The translations under genes and the position numbers were made by a program. A stretch of DNA of 64,000 nucleotides. Origin: Owenweeksia sp. Lineage in GTDB: Bacteria; Bacteroidota; Bacteroidia; Flavobacteriales; Schleiferiaceae. The notes under the pieces are model-generated. The model ran no database searches and was not told the DNA's origin. It saw only the letters and a list, made by a program, of their open reading frames with translations. Below, in pieces: positions 8,163-15,836 of the stretch; position 1 is the stretch's first letter, and the number at the start of each line of letters is the position of its first letter. The stretch covers positions 1 to 64,000 of the forward strand of contig JANQHO010000008.1 in the NCBI GenBank assembly GCA_028277105.1, given 5' to 3'.

Positions 8163-8387
8163 CTATGCTTTGTGTTGTTTTTTATTGCGGTATATCGCAT
8201 AACCAACAGCTCCCATCAACAAGTAGGGAAAAATCATAAGATAGAGTATGCCATTATTGAGGCCTACGGCAATGGAACTACCTCCCTGCTGGCTGCTTTC
8301 TGCCACTGCTTTACACATGGCACATTGCGCTTCGCCTACCAGAGGTAGCAATACTAATATCATCAAAATCCAACTCCACTTTTTCAT
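8163..8387 (-). CDS. small CxxC membrane protein of the oxidase assembly cluster
   Basis: A 74-residue protein with a signal peptide (cut near residue 20), a CAMC cysteine pair (Cys22 and Cys25) just after it, and one transmembrane helix (about 47-67, LYLMIFPYLLMGAVGYAIY) followed by a basic tail. I do not recognise a named family, though similar small proteins beside DUF420 and SCO genes are familiar from Flavobacteriia. The mature Cys pair would face the periplasm at the membrane surface, where copper is delivered to oxidase subunit II. It lies 12 bp after DUF420 and 570 bp after SCO on the same strand. A copper or thiol role in oxidase assembly is inference from position and motif. Confidence 0.75.
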   Translation of the reverse strand: MKKWSWILMILVLLPLVGEAQCAMCKAVAESSQQGGSSIAVGLNNGILYLMIFPYLLMGAVGYAIYRNKKQHKA

Positions 8388-8399
8388 CTTGTAAAGATA

Positions 8400-8960
8400 T
8401 TAATAATAAGGGGCCATAAAAAGATAAACCAATACCCCGGTAATAGCCACATAGAGCCAGATGGGGAAAGTCCAGCGTACTATTTTTTTGTGTTTTAGGT
8501 ATTCGTTGGTCAAACCCCGGTAAATGGCCAGCATAGCCAGGGGTAATACAGGTATACTCAATAATATATGGGAGATCAATACGAAGAAATACAAGCCTTT
8601 CATCCAACCCTCACCACCGTAGGGAACAGGATCGGCATTGAGTTTACTGATAACATAGGAAACCAGGAATATAGCCGAAAAGGCAAAGGCAGTGATCATC
8701 ACAGTACGGTGGGCGGTAATCTTTCTCTGGCGTATAAGCAATAAACCTACTATGAGCATTAGTGCAGTAGAACCATTGAGAATGGCATGGAAAAACGGCA
8801 ATGTTCCGCGATTGATGCCAAAATCAACTTTAAAAAAATCGGGAAAGAGCAATAAAGCTGCCACTGCCAGTGGCACAGCTATGGAAAGACCGATTATTAA
8901 AGGGATTACTTTCCTGTCGGTTTTATTTACGTGCTTGTCACTAACGGTATTCAGTTCCAT
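8400..8960 (-). CDS. DUF420 membrane protein (CtaM-like oxidase factor)
   Basis: The 186-residue protein has about five transmembrane helices and the DUF420 pattern: His residues at helix ends (residues around 58, 83, 129 and 155) and FPIWLYVAITGVLVYLFM at the C-terminus. The family includes CtaM of Staphylococcus aureus, which is needed for function of the heme A oxidase. Its start codon overlaps the stop of the SCO gene upstream, so the two are translationally coupled. The ATG at 8960 precedes a soluble segment of about 17 residues and then the first helix. The role in oxidase maturation is known for relatives and well supported by the neighbours. Confidence 0.87.
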   Translation of the reverse strand: MELNTVSDKHVNKTDRKVIPLIIGLSIAVPLAVAALLLFPDFFKVDFGINRGTLPFFHAILNGSTALMLIVGLLLIRQRKITAHRTVMITAFAFSAIFLVSYVISKLNADPVPYGGEGWMKGLYFFVLISHILLSIPVLPLAMLAIYRGLTNEYLKHKKIVRWTFPIWLYVAITGVLVYLFMAPYY

Positions 8961-9691
8961 TATTTATCTTTCTTTCTCTTTGCTGCCTTTTCAGCCTTGT
9001 ATTCATCCACTGACCTTTTCTTCTCATACTCGGCTATCAGAACTTTAATATCATCTTTTAACGTATTAATTTCATCTGGGTTCAAGCCGTTGTATACTCC
9101 TTTCAGATTTCCAAAATCATCTTTCCCACTTCTGATCCTGCCTTCCCAATCGACCAAAACCAAATTCTCAGAATGAAGGAATCCTCCGTCAGCAGTTGAA
9201 TCTTCCATGGCACTGAGAAAATGATCACGGGCGGTTTGGTATATTTCATCCCGGTTTCCGGTAAGGAAATACCAAATACCGGGAATAGCTCCTATTTTGT
9301 TTTCGTATTTTTTGAGTACTTCTACTGTATCGTGCTCTGGGTTTACGGTAAAAGATGCGATCCTGAAATTTTCATATCCCTTGAAGCGATCCTGAACTTG
9401 TTTTACATTGTAATTCATAGCCGGGCATATACTGGGGCAGGTTGTGAAAAAGAAATTCACTAGTGTAATGCGGCCCTGCAGTTCCTCACTGGATAAAAGG
9501 GTATCATCCTGGGTAGTGAATTCCCATTCGGGTACCTGATAATATATGGTATCAGCCTCTGTGGGGCCTACATAATCAAGGGTTACAAAAAAATTTTCTT
9601 CAGATCCGTAAACGAAGAAAAAGTATATTAAAAAGGGTAATATTAACAAACTGATTAATATTACCCCTTTACCAATTTTATTGCCGTTCAT
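8960..9691 (-). CDS. SCO family copper chaperone for cytochrome oxidase
   Basis: The 243-residue SCO1/SenC protein is anchored by one N-terminal transmembrane helix (about 9-28) and carries a thioredoxin fold outside. The copper site is complete: Cys85 and Cys89 in TTCPSICP and His173 in FLHSENLVLVD. SCO proteins load or reduce the CuA centre of oxidase subunit II, here encoded at 41.0-42.1 kb. The C-terminus is a Lys-rich tail (KAEKAAKRKKDK). It starts 1 bp after the coxIV stop and overlaps DUF420, consistent with one transcript for oxidase subunits and assembly factors. Confidence 0.94.
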   Translation of the reverse strand: MNGNKIGKGVILISLLILPFLIYFFFVYGSEENFFVTLDYVGPTEADTIYYQVPEWEFTTQDDTLLSSEELQGRITLVNFFFTTCPSICPAMNYNVKQVQDRFKGYENFRIASFTVNPEHDTVEVLKKYENKIGAIPGIWYFLTGNRDEIYQTARDHFLSAMEDSTADGGFLHSENLVLVDWEGRIRSGKDDFGNLKGVYNGLNPDEINTLKDDIKVLIAEYEKKRSVDEYKAEKAAKRKKDK

Positions 9692-9692
9692 T

Positions 9693-10046
9693 CTACTGCA
9701 TTAGCTTCATCATATAACCTCCTTCGGTCAATAATATAAACGTCAGATAAGGAATAAGGATCAAAACCGGGAGAGAAATAGTCCAGATAAGGTTCTTTCT
9801 CTCGAATTTAAGGTGCATGAACTCCGCTACAATATAAAATGCCTTAACCAGTGTAAGCACAATAAATATTACGTTGAGCAATGACGTACCCATAAAAGAA
9901 ACCAGGAGTATCTCGGGTTTAATGATACCGAGGACAACCTCTACTGTTGTAACTACTAAAAGAATAATAAATACTTTCCATATCCACCAGATCCCTTCGG
10001 GACTCTCGTGATGTTCGCTTGGTAAGTTAGGGTTATGATGAGCCAT
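9693..10046 (-). CDS. cytochrome c oxidase subunit IV family protein
   Basis: The 117-residue protein has three predicted transmembrane helices and belongs to the COX4 prokaryotic-type small subunits (His-rich N-terminus MAHHNPNLPSEHHESPEG, then WWIWKVFIILLVVTTVEVVLGI). I placed the start at ATG 10046; the frame is open back to 10100, but that extension overlaps coxIII and has no sense as a leader. It lies 17 bp after the coxIII stop and directly before sco. Its likely role is stabilising the oxidase core in the inner membrane. Confidence 0.87.
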   Translation of the reverse strand: MAHHNPNLPSEHHESPEGIWWIWKVFIILLVVTTVEVVLGIIKPEILLVSFMGTSLLNVIFIVLTLVKAFYIVAEFMHLKFERKNLIWTISLPVLILIPYLTFILLTEGGYMMKLMQ

Positions 10047-10063
10047 AATACTGTTATTTACAA

Positions 10064-10981
10064 TTAAACGAGATAAAAGAAGGTAAATACAAATACCCAA
10101 ACCAGGTCTACAAAGTGCCAGTAAAGGCCTACTTTTTCTACCATTTCATAGTGGCCTCTTCTTTCGTAAGTACCTATTATTACATTGATAAGAATAACAA
10201 TATTGATCACTACTCCCGAAAAAACGTGTGTTCCGTGGAAGCCGGTTACAAAAAAGAAAAAATCGCCAAAAAGCACATTGCCATATTCATTTTCCTTAAG
10301 ATTGGCACCGTGTATTACGGTGGCTTTGTCGATCATCTTCAAGGCTTCCGCCCGGGGGATCATTTCCCTTGTTTTACCGGGATACAGCAAGGTATACTCT
10401 TCTTTGGTTTTAAAAGCTTTCCGCATCGCTTCCGTTTTGAAGTGGGCATGGCTCCCATGCTCTTTAGGTTCGCCCAGTATCAGTTCGTTAAGAGATACTA
10501 TCTTTCCTTCTGTATTACTTACATACACTACTGTATTGTTTTCCAGCTTAACAGAACCTTTATCACCCATGATGAAGTGATACCACTCCCAGGCTTGAGA
10601 ACCAACAAAGAAAAATCCACCTACAATAGTAAGAGCCAACCACAGTATAACTCCCTTTTTATTCATATTATGTCCAGCTGAAACGGCCATTACCATGGTA
10701 ACGGAGCTGAGAATGAGGATAAAGGTCATTAAAGCCACGTAAAGCAAAGGTGCTTCTCCATGTACAAAGGGAAAGTGAGTAAATACATTTTCTGCTATGG
10801 GCCAGGTATCTTCGTATTTATAGCGATACATACCCATAGCAGTGAGAAAACCAGAGAAGGTAAGGGCATCCGATAAAAGGAAAAACCACATCATCAGTTT
10901 TCCGTAGTCGGCTCCGAAAGGCTGGCGACCACCGCCCCAAACACTTCCTTCACTTTGTTGTATAGTAGCTCCTTCAGCCAT
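10064..10981 (-). CDS. cytochrome c oxidase subunit III with long soluble loop
   Basis: The 305-residue heme-copper oxidase subunit III has the usual later helices, including the conserved FHGTHVFSGVVINI stretch. Between the helix ending near QAWEWYHF (about 135) and that stretch (about 240) it holds a charged soluble insertion of roughly 90 residues (VKLENNTVVYVSN onward). Subunit III keeps the oxygen site stable and has no metal. The start at ATG 10981 is preferred to the track's longer frame to 11041, which would run into the upstream coxIII. It is the second of two tandem subunit III genes, an arrangement common in Bacteroidota. Confidence 0.9.
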   Translation of the reverse strand: MAEGATIQQSEGSVWGGGRQPFGADYGKLMMWFFLLSDALTFSGFLTAMGMYRYKYEDTWPIAENVFTHFPFVHGEAPLLYVALMTFILILSSVTMVMAVSAGHNMNKKGVILWLALTIVGGFFFVGSQAWEWYHFIMGDKGSVKLENNTVVYVSNTEGKIVSLNELILGEPKEHGSHAHFKTEAMRKAFKTKEEYTLLYPGKTREMIPRAEALKMIDKATVIHGANLKENEYGNVLFGDFFFFVTGFHGTHVFSGVVINIVILINVIIGTYERRGHYEMVEKVGLYWHFVDLVWVFVFTFFYLV

Positions 10982-11001
10982 CTTTAATTTTTTTTGCAAG
11001 T

Positions 11002-11592
11002 TTAACGAATAAATGCCATAAACAGTAACAAATAGACCCACAGGCCATCTAGAAAATGCCAGAATATAGCTGCCAGGTCAAGACCCTGGTGGTCATCCTT
11101 TTTATAAGCCCCTATTCTAGCCTGGTGCAAACTCACCATTAATACTATTAATCCGGCTATTACGTGAAGCCAGTGTAAAACGGTTATTACATAAACCCAT
11201 GATACGGAAGTACTACTTTCTACTCCGGTAAAAAAAAGCCCTTTATCTATCATACTTTTCCAGCCAAAAAATTGCAGGAAAGCAAAGGCAAATCCCAATA
11301 AGAGAGTTATCGTTAAGCCCGTTTTTAATTGCGACAGATCATTTCTCTTTACCGCTCCCTTTGCCCAAATCATAGTAAGGCTGCTCAATACGATCACTGC
11401 AGTGGCAACATAAAACTCATAAGGAAGGGCAAACTGGAGCCAACGATTTTCCGCCATTAAAGCGGAGCGGCTGACAATGTAACCACTGGTAAGACCTACA
11501 AAGGCCATTAAAATACTTGCCATGCCAATCCAAAGCATGGGTTTGCGTACTTTTTTCTTTTCCTCGGGTAATAATCCAGTCACTGTGATCAC
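11002..11592 (-). CDS. cytochrome c oxidase subunit III (short paralogue)
   Basis: This 196-residue protein has five predicted helices and the subunit III landmarks GYIVSRSALMAENRWLQF in the first outer loop, TVLHWLHVIAGLIVLMVSL and FWHFLDGLWVYLLLF at the end. It is shorter than the downstream paralogue and lacks its soluble insertion. The start codon is separated by only a few bases from the ctaB stop at 11593. The two subunit III proteins probably both enter the oxidase, or serve as two parts of one subunit; which applies cannot be told from the sequence. Confidence 0.9.
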   Translation of the reverse strand: MITVTGLLPEEKKKVRKPMLWIGMASILMAFVGLTSGYIVSRSALMAENRWLQFALPYEFYVATAVIVLSSLTMIWAKGAVKRNDLSQLKTGLTITLLLGFAFAFLQFFGWKSMIDKGLFFTGVESSTSVSWVYVITVLHWLHVIAGLIVLMVSLHQARIGAYKKDDHQGLDLAAIFWHFLDGLWVYLLLFMAFIR

Positions 11593-12495
11593 TTATATCA
11601 GTTTATCCAACACCATTATCAATTGTACCAGGGGGAGGTAAATAATACTGTAAATCATTAAACCGCGGGCATCCTTTACGCTAAGGCTTTTATTCAACTT
11701 TACAGCCTTGTAAACAAATAGAAGCCCGAGCATTAATATTAACAGGCACGGCCATAGAGTAATGGTTAAACTTCCAGTAATCCCGCTAAAGGGGAGAATA
11801 GAAACCAAAACTGTAAATACCGTATAAATAATGATTTGTATTGAGGTCTTGCGGTCGCGCTTTCCGGAAGGCAATAAGGAATAACCGGCTTTCTTGTAAT
11901 CTGTATCCGCTATCCAGGCAATGGCCCAAAAATGGGAAAACTGCCATAGAAACTGTAGGGCAAACAAAGTACCTGGTTCAATATCGAAATCATTAGTGGC
12001 TGCTACCCAGCCCAAAAGAGCTGGTATCGCACCGGGAAAAGCGCCTACAAAAACAGCAATTGCCCCTTTCGCCTTCAAAGGGGTGTAAACTAATACATAT
12101 ACAAATAGTGAAAAAGCACCAAAGCCCAGAGTAAGAGGATTGATCAAGTAAAGTATCCAAAGACCCACAAAGGCCATGAGTGTAGAGGCGATCATAGCTT
12201 CCAAAAGACTTAGTCTTCCGGTGGGCAAGGGTCTGTTTTTAGTTCTGTCCATTAAAGCATCGCGCTCTCTTTCCAACACCTGGTTGAAGCCATTAGCAGC
12301 TCCCACTACCAGGTATCCGCCCAGCGCCAAAAGAAGGATCGTATAGAATGATATCTCAGAAGCGCCCAGGAAATATCCGGCTAATGCAGAATAAACCACA
12401 CTCAGGTTGAGCCTGGCTTTGGTCAACGCGAAGTATGCTTTAGCCTTGATGGCTAAAGTCAATTTTCTTACTTCTAAATCCTGAATTTTATCCAA
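11593..12495 (-). CDS. ctaB: protoheme IX farnesyltransferase (heme O synthase)
   Basis: The 300-residue integral membrane prenyltransferase converts heme B to heme O, the precursor of heme A. The Asp-rich substrate motif is present: NGFNQVLERERDALMDRTKNRP (about 68-89), with the N-x-x-x-D-x-x-x-D type spacing, plus the second loop WIADTDYKKAGYSLLP (about 193-208). About eight or nine helices are visible. No ctaA (heme A synthase) lies in the window. It is the first gene of the oxidase assembly transcript, with a well-formed promoter at 12515-12546 and a 5' leader of only about 13 nt. Confidence 0.95.
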   Translation of the reverse strand: MDKIQDLEVRKLTLAIKAKAYFALTKARLNLSVVYSALAGYFLGASEISFYTILLLALGGYLVVGAANGFNQVLERERDALMDRTKNRPLPTGRLSLLEAMIASTLMAFVGLWILYLINPLTLGFGAFSLFVYVLVYTPLKAKGAIAVFVGAFPGAIPALLGWVAATNDFDIEPGTLFALQFLWQFSHFWAIAWIADTDYKKAGYSLLPSGKRDRKTSIQIIIYTVFTVLVSILPFSGITGSLTITLWPCLLILMLGLLFVYKAVKLNKSLSVKDARGLMIYSIIYLPLVQLIMVLDKLI

Positions 12496-12514
12496 ATTGC
12501 TTTTTTTGGCGCTG

Positions 12515-12546
12515 CAAATTTACTGTGCAAAGCATCTGCCACCAAA
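12515..12546 (-). promoter_or_regulatory. promoter of the ctaB-cox-sco cluster
   Basis: On the minus strand TTTG (12546-12543) is followed after exactly 20 bp by TAAATTTG (12522-12515), a perfect match to the Bacteroidota consensus in both boxes. The predicted start is near 12508, about 13 nt before the ctaB ATG. Confidence 0.75.
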
Positions 12547-12571
12547 ATAGAATGATTCTAATCTAGAAATT

Positions 12572-13390
12572 TTATCCTTCCATTTTCTTTACGATAAACC
12601 AGGGGTTTAAAAGCTCTTCTTTATTGTATTCCAATGGCTTACTATCATCAGGGCGTACAATATCAAAGCCGCTTTCCTTTACTATGGCGTGGCCAGCAGC
12701 CGTATCCCACTCCATAGTAGGAGCAAAACGGGGATAAACATCAGCTGTTCCCTCTGCTACCATGCATATCTTAAGACTGCTACCCCGGCTGATGATTTCT
12801 GCTTCGGGGTGTTCTTCCCTTATCCCTTCAAAATACCCTGCTGTCTCGTCACTCATATGCGATCGGCTGCCTACCATAGTAAAAGGGCGTTGTTGTTGCT
12901 CGGGAAGTATAACGGAATTGCCGGTTAACTCTTCAAAACTTTCCATTCCTTTCTTGTGCAAGGCCTTGTCCATGCGCCATGCACCTAAACCCTTTGCACC
13001 ATAATAAAGCGTTTCCTCAACCGGCACATATATAACACCTAAAACCGGAATACCTCTTTCTATCAGGGCTATATTTACTGTGAATTCCCCGTTTTGTTTA
13101 ACAAATTCCTTTGTCCCATCCAGAGGGTCTACTACCCAAAGGGTACTCCAAAGTTCCCTTTGCGAAAATGGGACATCCCTGCCCTCTTCACTCAATATTG
13201 GAATTCCGGCAGGTGTAAGGTGTTGAACAATAGTATTATGGGCTTTTTTGTCAGCTATGGTCAGGGGAGAATTATCTGCCTTGTACTCTACCTCAAAGGT
13301 GTTTTCGTAGATCTCCATTATCTCTTCCCCTGCCTTTAGCGAAGCTTCTACGGCATCCATCAGTAGTACTCTGAGTTCGGTTTTATCCAT
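12572..13390 (-). CDS. cysQ: 3'(2'),5'-bisphosphate nucleotidase
   Basis: The 272-residue inositol-phosphatase-fold enzyme hydrolyses 3'-phosphoadenosine 5'-phosphate (PAP), a by-product of sulfate assimilation, to AMP. The metal site motifs are present: the Glu of ILSEEG (about 70), DPLDGTKEF (about 89-97) and MEWDTAAGHAIV (about 225). I use the ATG at 13390; the open frame to 13453 runs through the terminator of the upstream tonB gene and is not credible. Sulfate assimilation genes themselves are absent from the window. A 3'-nucleotidase role on other phosphoesters is possible but CysQ is the best fit. Confidence 0.92.
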   Translation of the reverse strand: MDKTELRVLLMDAVEASLKAGEEIMEIYENTFEVEYKADNSPLTIADKKAHNTIVQHLTPAGIPILSEEGRDVPFSQRELWSTLWVVDPLDGTKEFVKQNGEFTVNIALIERGIPVLGVIYVPVEETLYYGAKGLGAWRMDKALHKKGMESFEELTGNSVILPEQQQRPFTMVGSRSHMSDETAGYFEGIREEHPEAEIISRGSSLKICMVAEGTADVYPRFAPTMEWDTAAGHAIVKESGFDIVRPDDSKPLEYNKEELLNPWFIVKKMEG

Positions 13391-13410
13391 ATTTGGTGTA
13401 TTTGTAAATA

Positions 13411-13438
13411 AAAAAGTCCCGCTTGCTTGAGCGGGACT
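13411..13438 (-). terminator. terminator after tonB, before cysQ
   Basis: AGTCCCGCT (13415-13423) pairs perfectly with AGCGGGACT (13430-13438) around 6 bases. On the minus strand it is followed by TTTTTTATTTAC, a good U-tract. It lies between the tonB stop (13460) and cysQ. Confidence 0.88.
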
Positions 13439-13459
13439 GTAAAAATATTGCATTTCCGT

Positions 13460-14167
13460 TTACTGTATTCTTGCATTGATGGGCAAGGTAAAGCTCATCC
13501 TCACCGGCTTGCCCCTTTGCTTAGCGGGTTCAACTTTGGGTAGTTTTTTTACCACCCTTACCGCTTCGTCATCCAGCAATTGATCTACTGACCTTACAAC
13601 CTCTACGTTGGATACTGAGCCGTTTTTCTCAATTACAAAATTGACGTATACTCTCCCTGATATTCCCATTTGGCGGGCCATTTCGGGAAATTGGAAATTA
13701 TCGCGTACAAAGAGGAGTATCTTTTGCTGAAAGCATTGTTTTTTCTCTTCATTGGTCTTGGCACTTTCGCAGCCGGGAAAGATCGGTACTGATTCAACCA
13801 CGGCAAAGCTCAACACTTCGTCTGACTCTTCCTCCTCGAGTTCAATCACTTCTATTTCTTCGGTTTCATCTGTTTCTGTAGTCTGGATCTCTAACTCTTC
13901 TTCCAGTTCTACATCGTCTTCCACTACCTCAATGATTTCCGGTGGAGGGGGTGGAGGAGGTGGAGGGGGTGCCAATTCTCTTTGCGTGATGGGAATAATT
14001 TCATCTTCAATGGTAACGTCCAGTTCCCCGAGATCGGCTAACTCTCTTTCATAGGTTTTCCATTGGATGAGGGTTATCACCAGGATAAGGGAAAGAACCA
14101 GGCCCGTTATAAAAAAAGTAAACCTATAGGTTTCTAGATCAGCTTTAGGATTTTTTTTGACTTCCAT
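13460..14167 (-). CDS. TonB family energy transducer (polyproline linker)
   Basis: The 235-residue protein has one N-terminal transmembrane helix (about 14-36), a run of ten prolines (about 68-77), a strongly acidic Glu/Thr-rich stretch and a TonB C-terminal domain (about 155-235, with SGRVYVNFVIEKNGSVSNVEVVR). TonB proteins pass energy from ExbB-ExbD in the inner membrane to outer membrane receptors. The acidic linker is unlike the Pro-Lys linkers of proteobacterial TonB. A second tonB paralogue lies 69 bp upstream, and no exbB, exbD or receptor gene is nearby. Which receptors it serves is unknown. Confidence 0.9.
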   Translation of the reverse strand: MEVKKNPKADLETYRFTFFITGLVLSLILVITLIQWKTYERELADLGELDVTIEDEIIPITQRELAPPPPPPPPPPEIIEVVEDDVELEEELEIQTTETDETEEIEVIELEEEESDEVLSFAVVESVPIFPGCESAKTNEEKKQCFQQKILLFVRDNFQFPEMARQMGISGRVYVNFVIEKNGSVSNVEVVRSVDQLLDDEAVRVVKKLPKVEPAKQRGKPVRMSFTLPINARIQ

Positions 14168-14236
14168 TGGGTCAGGCTTTAATTGGGGCTAAATATACAT
14201 AAATTCAAAAGTGCCTTACAATAAATAATGCTCAAA

Positions 14237-14974
14237 TCAATACATTTTAAAGTTTACCGGAACAGTCATTCTCATCTTTACTTTTTTGCCATTTTGGCTG
14301 GCCGCTCTGAATGTCGGTATGCTTTCAACAACCTTTACGGCTTCATCATTGAGTATATCATATTCACCTTTTACCACTTTTACCGACTCTATCTTTCCCT
14401 TTTCTGAAATCACAAAAGAAATGTAAACTTTATCCTGGAGCTTTAATCTTTCTGCCACCTCGGGATAATCGGCATTTTCCTTAATATATCTGATCATCCA
14501 TTGATTAAGGCACTCTTTCTGTTCTTCCTTACCTGATAAACCAGCACATTCAAAAGGTACAGCCAGTCTTTTCAGATCAAATATCTCTAAGGGTTTAGCA
14601 TCATCCAGGTCATCCGGTGCATCAACTATTTTTAATCCTGGATCATCAATTGCCGGATCTTCAGGGAGGTCGTCCGGTTTTTCATCCGGTTCATCATCGT
14701 CTTTAGGTTCAAAGTAGTCTTCAATATTAATGTCTACTTTCTCTGCTGGCTTTTCTTTGGTACGCTCCCTTTTCTCAGGCTCATCCCTAACAGTGATGGG
14801 TATATTATCTTCCGCGTAAACCTCTACAGGTGAGTCAGGTACTATAGGCCTGAAGATTTCCTGCCTGTACTGTAGCACTGTAATGGCGGCTATAATAGAA
14901 AGTGATAATCCGATTAAGAAAAAGAGTGGGCGCCTGTTTTCAAGGTCGGCCCGGGGGCTTTTTTTGGGTTGCAT
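14237..14974 (-). CDS. TonB family energy transducer (acidic linker paralogue)
   Basis: The 245-residue paralogue of the next gene has the same plan: an N-terminal helix (about 14-34) after KSPRADLENRRPLFF, a charged linker rich in Asp, Glu and Pro (about 60-130), and a TonB C-terminal domain (about 170-245, DKVYISFVISEKGKIESVKV). The linker has no long proline run. The two share the N-terminal pattern K(N/S)PxADLExxRxxFF, which shows that they arose by duplication. It lies 43 bp after vanZ on the same strand. Confidence 0.9.
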   Translation of the reverse strand: MQPKKSPRADLENRRPLFFLIGLSLSIIAAITVLQYRQEIFRPIVPDSPVEVYAEDNIPITVRDEPEKRERTKEKPAEKVDINIEDYFEPKDDDEPDEKPDDLPEDPAIDDPGLKIVDAPDDLDDAKPLEIFDLKRLAVPFECAGLSGKEEQKECLNQWMIRYIKENADYPEVAERLKLQDKVYISFVISEKGKIESVKVVKGEYDILNDEAVKVVESIPTFRAASQNGKKVKMRMTVPVNFKMY

Positions 14975-15017
14975 AATTGAGGGGAATTTGCTTTTGCTTG
15001 TTTGGCCATAAGGCTAA

Positions 15018-15416
15018 TCAGGCTTTCTTTTGCTTTATTCTTTTCAAAAGAAGCACACTAGCGATCGCACCGATGGTATTGGCTAAAAAATCCCATTCAT
15101 CACCTTTGCGATTGGGAACCAGGTAGTGCTGTGCCAGTTCAATTATTCCCCCGTAAAAAACACAAAGCGCTACAATAATCCAAAGCTGCCAGTTGTAAAT
15201 AGCAGTTTGAAAATTATAACGCAGTAATCCAAAAAATATTAAGGCTGCCAGTGTAAAATAAATTAGACCGTGCAGAATCTTGTCGTTTAAATCAGCCAGA
15301 AGATGTGGAACTTCCTGAGCGGGCAAAAGGCTCATATAAGCAACAAAAATGCCCCAGATCAAAGCCGGGGCAAGGTATTTTATTCTACTGACTGGATTGC
15401 GTGTTTCAGGCTCCAA
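15018..15416 (-). CDS. VanZ family membrane protein
   Basis: The 132-residue protein has four predicted transmembrane helices and the VanZ-like landmarks DLNDKILHGLIYFTLA (about 42-57) and GGIIELAQHYLVPNRKGDEWDFLANTIGA (about 88-117). VanZ itself gives low-level teicoplanin resistance in enterococci, but most VanZ-like proteins of Bacteroidota have no known function. The ATG at 15416 overlaps the gcvH stop by 11 bp, so the pair is probably translationally coupled. Confidence 0.85.
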   Translation of the reverse strand: MEPETRNPVSRIKYLAPALIWGIFVAYMSLLPAQEVPHLLADLNDKILHGLIYFTLAALIFFGLLRYNFQTAIYNWQLWIIVALCVFYGGIIELAQHYLVPNRKGDEWDFLANTIGAIASVLLLKRIKQKKA

Positions 15417-15786
15417 TGATCTCCTCGTATTTATCTGAGGATAAGAGTGTTTCGACTTCTGATTCGTCTTTGATCCTGACCTTAATCATCCATCCGTCCC
15501 CGTAAGGATCGGAGTTCACCAATTCGGGCTCTCCTTCAATTTTAGGGTTCAGTTCTATTATTTCTCCGCTAAGGGGCATAAAAAGATCGGATACTGTTTT
15601 AACGGCTTCTACTGAACCAAACACTTCTTCATAAGCCAGTTCTTCTCCTTCAGTATCAATATCTACAAAAACTATATCTCCCAGTTCACTCTGAGCAAAA
15701 TCGGTAATCCCTATGGTGGCGGTATCTCCTTCTATACGTACCCATTCATGGTCTTTGGTATACTTAAGGTCTGATGGAAAATTCAT
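15406..15786 (-). CDS. gcvH: glycine cleavage system H protein
   Basis: The 126-residue H protein is full length. The lipoyl-lysine lies in FGSVEAVKTVSDLFMPLSGE (the Lys at about 64), and the N-terminus YTKDHEWVRIEGDTATIGITDFAQ is highly conserved. It carries the aminomethyl group between the P, T and L proteins; none of those are in the window. The location between sprA and vanZ is a gene order often seen in Bacteroidota rather than a metabolic cluster. A -7 box (15804-15811) directly after the sprA stop suggests its own transcript. Confidence 0.96.
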   Translation of the reverse strand: MNFPSDLKYTKDHEWVRIEGDTATIGITDFAQSELGDIVFVDIDTEGEELAYEEVFGSVEAVKTVSDLFMPLSGEIIELNPKIEGEPELVNSDPYGDGWMIKVRIKDESEVETLLSSDKYEEIIGA

Positions 15787-15803
15787 TCTTTATAAATTTT
15801 AGA

Positions 15804-15811
15804 CAAATGTA
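15804..15811 (-). promoter_or_regulatory. -7 element of gcvH
   Basis: On the minus strand this is TACATTTG, an exact TAnnTTTG, in the 50-bp gap between the sprA stop and the gcvH ATG. No convincing TTTG is found 19-21 bp upstream, where the sprA 3' end lies. Confidence 0.5.
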
Positions 15812-15836
15812 ATTATCCTGAGAAATAATCAGATTA

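Noticed and set aside
10115-10681. Plus-strand open frame of 188 codons across coxIII
   Set aside because: It is fully inside the coxIII gene on the other strand and has no recognisable protein features.
13391-13453. Longer N-terminus for cysQ
   Set aside because: The extension runs through the tonB terminator hairpin, and the conserved family start is at ATG 13390.
13752-14054. Ser/Gly-rich plus-strand frame of 100 codons
   Set aside because: It is the complement of the acidic and polyproline linker of tonB. The low complexity comes from that repeat-like DNA.
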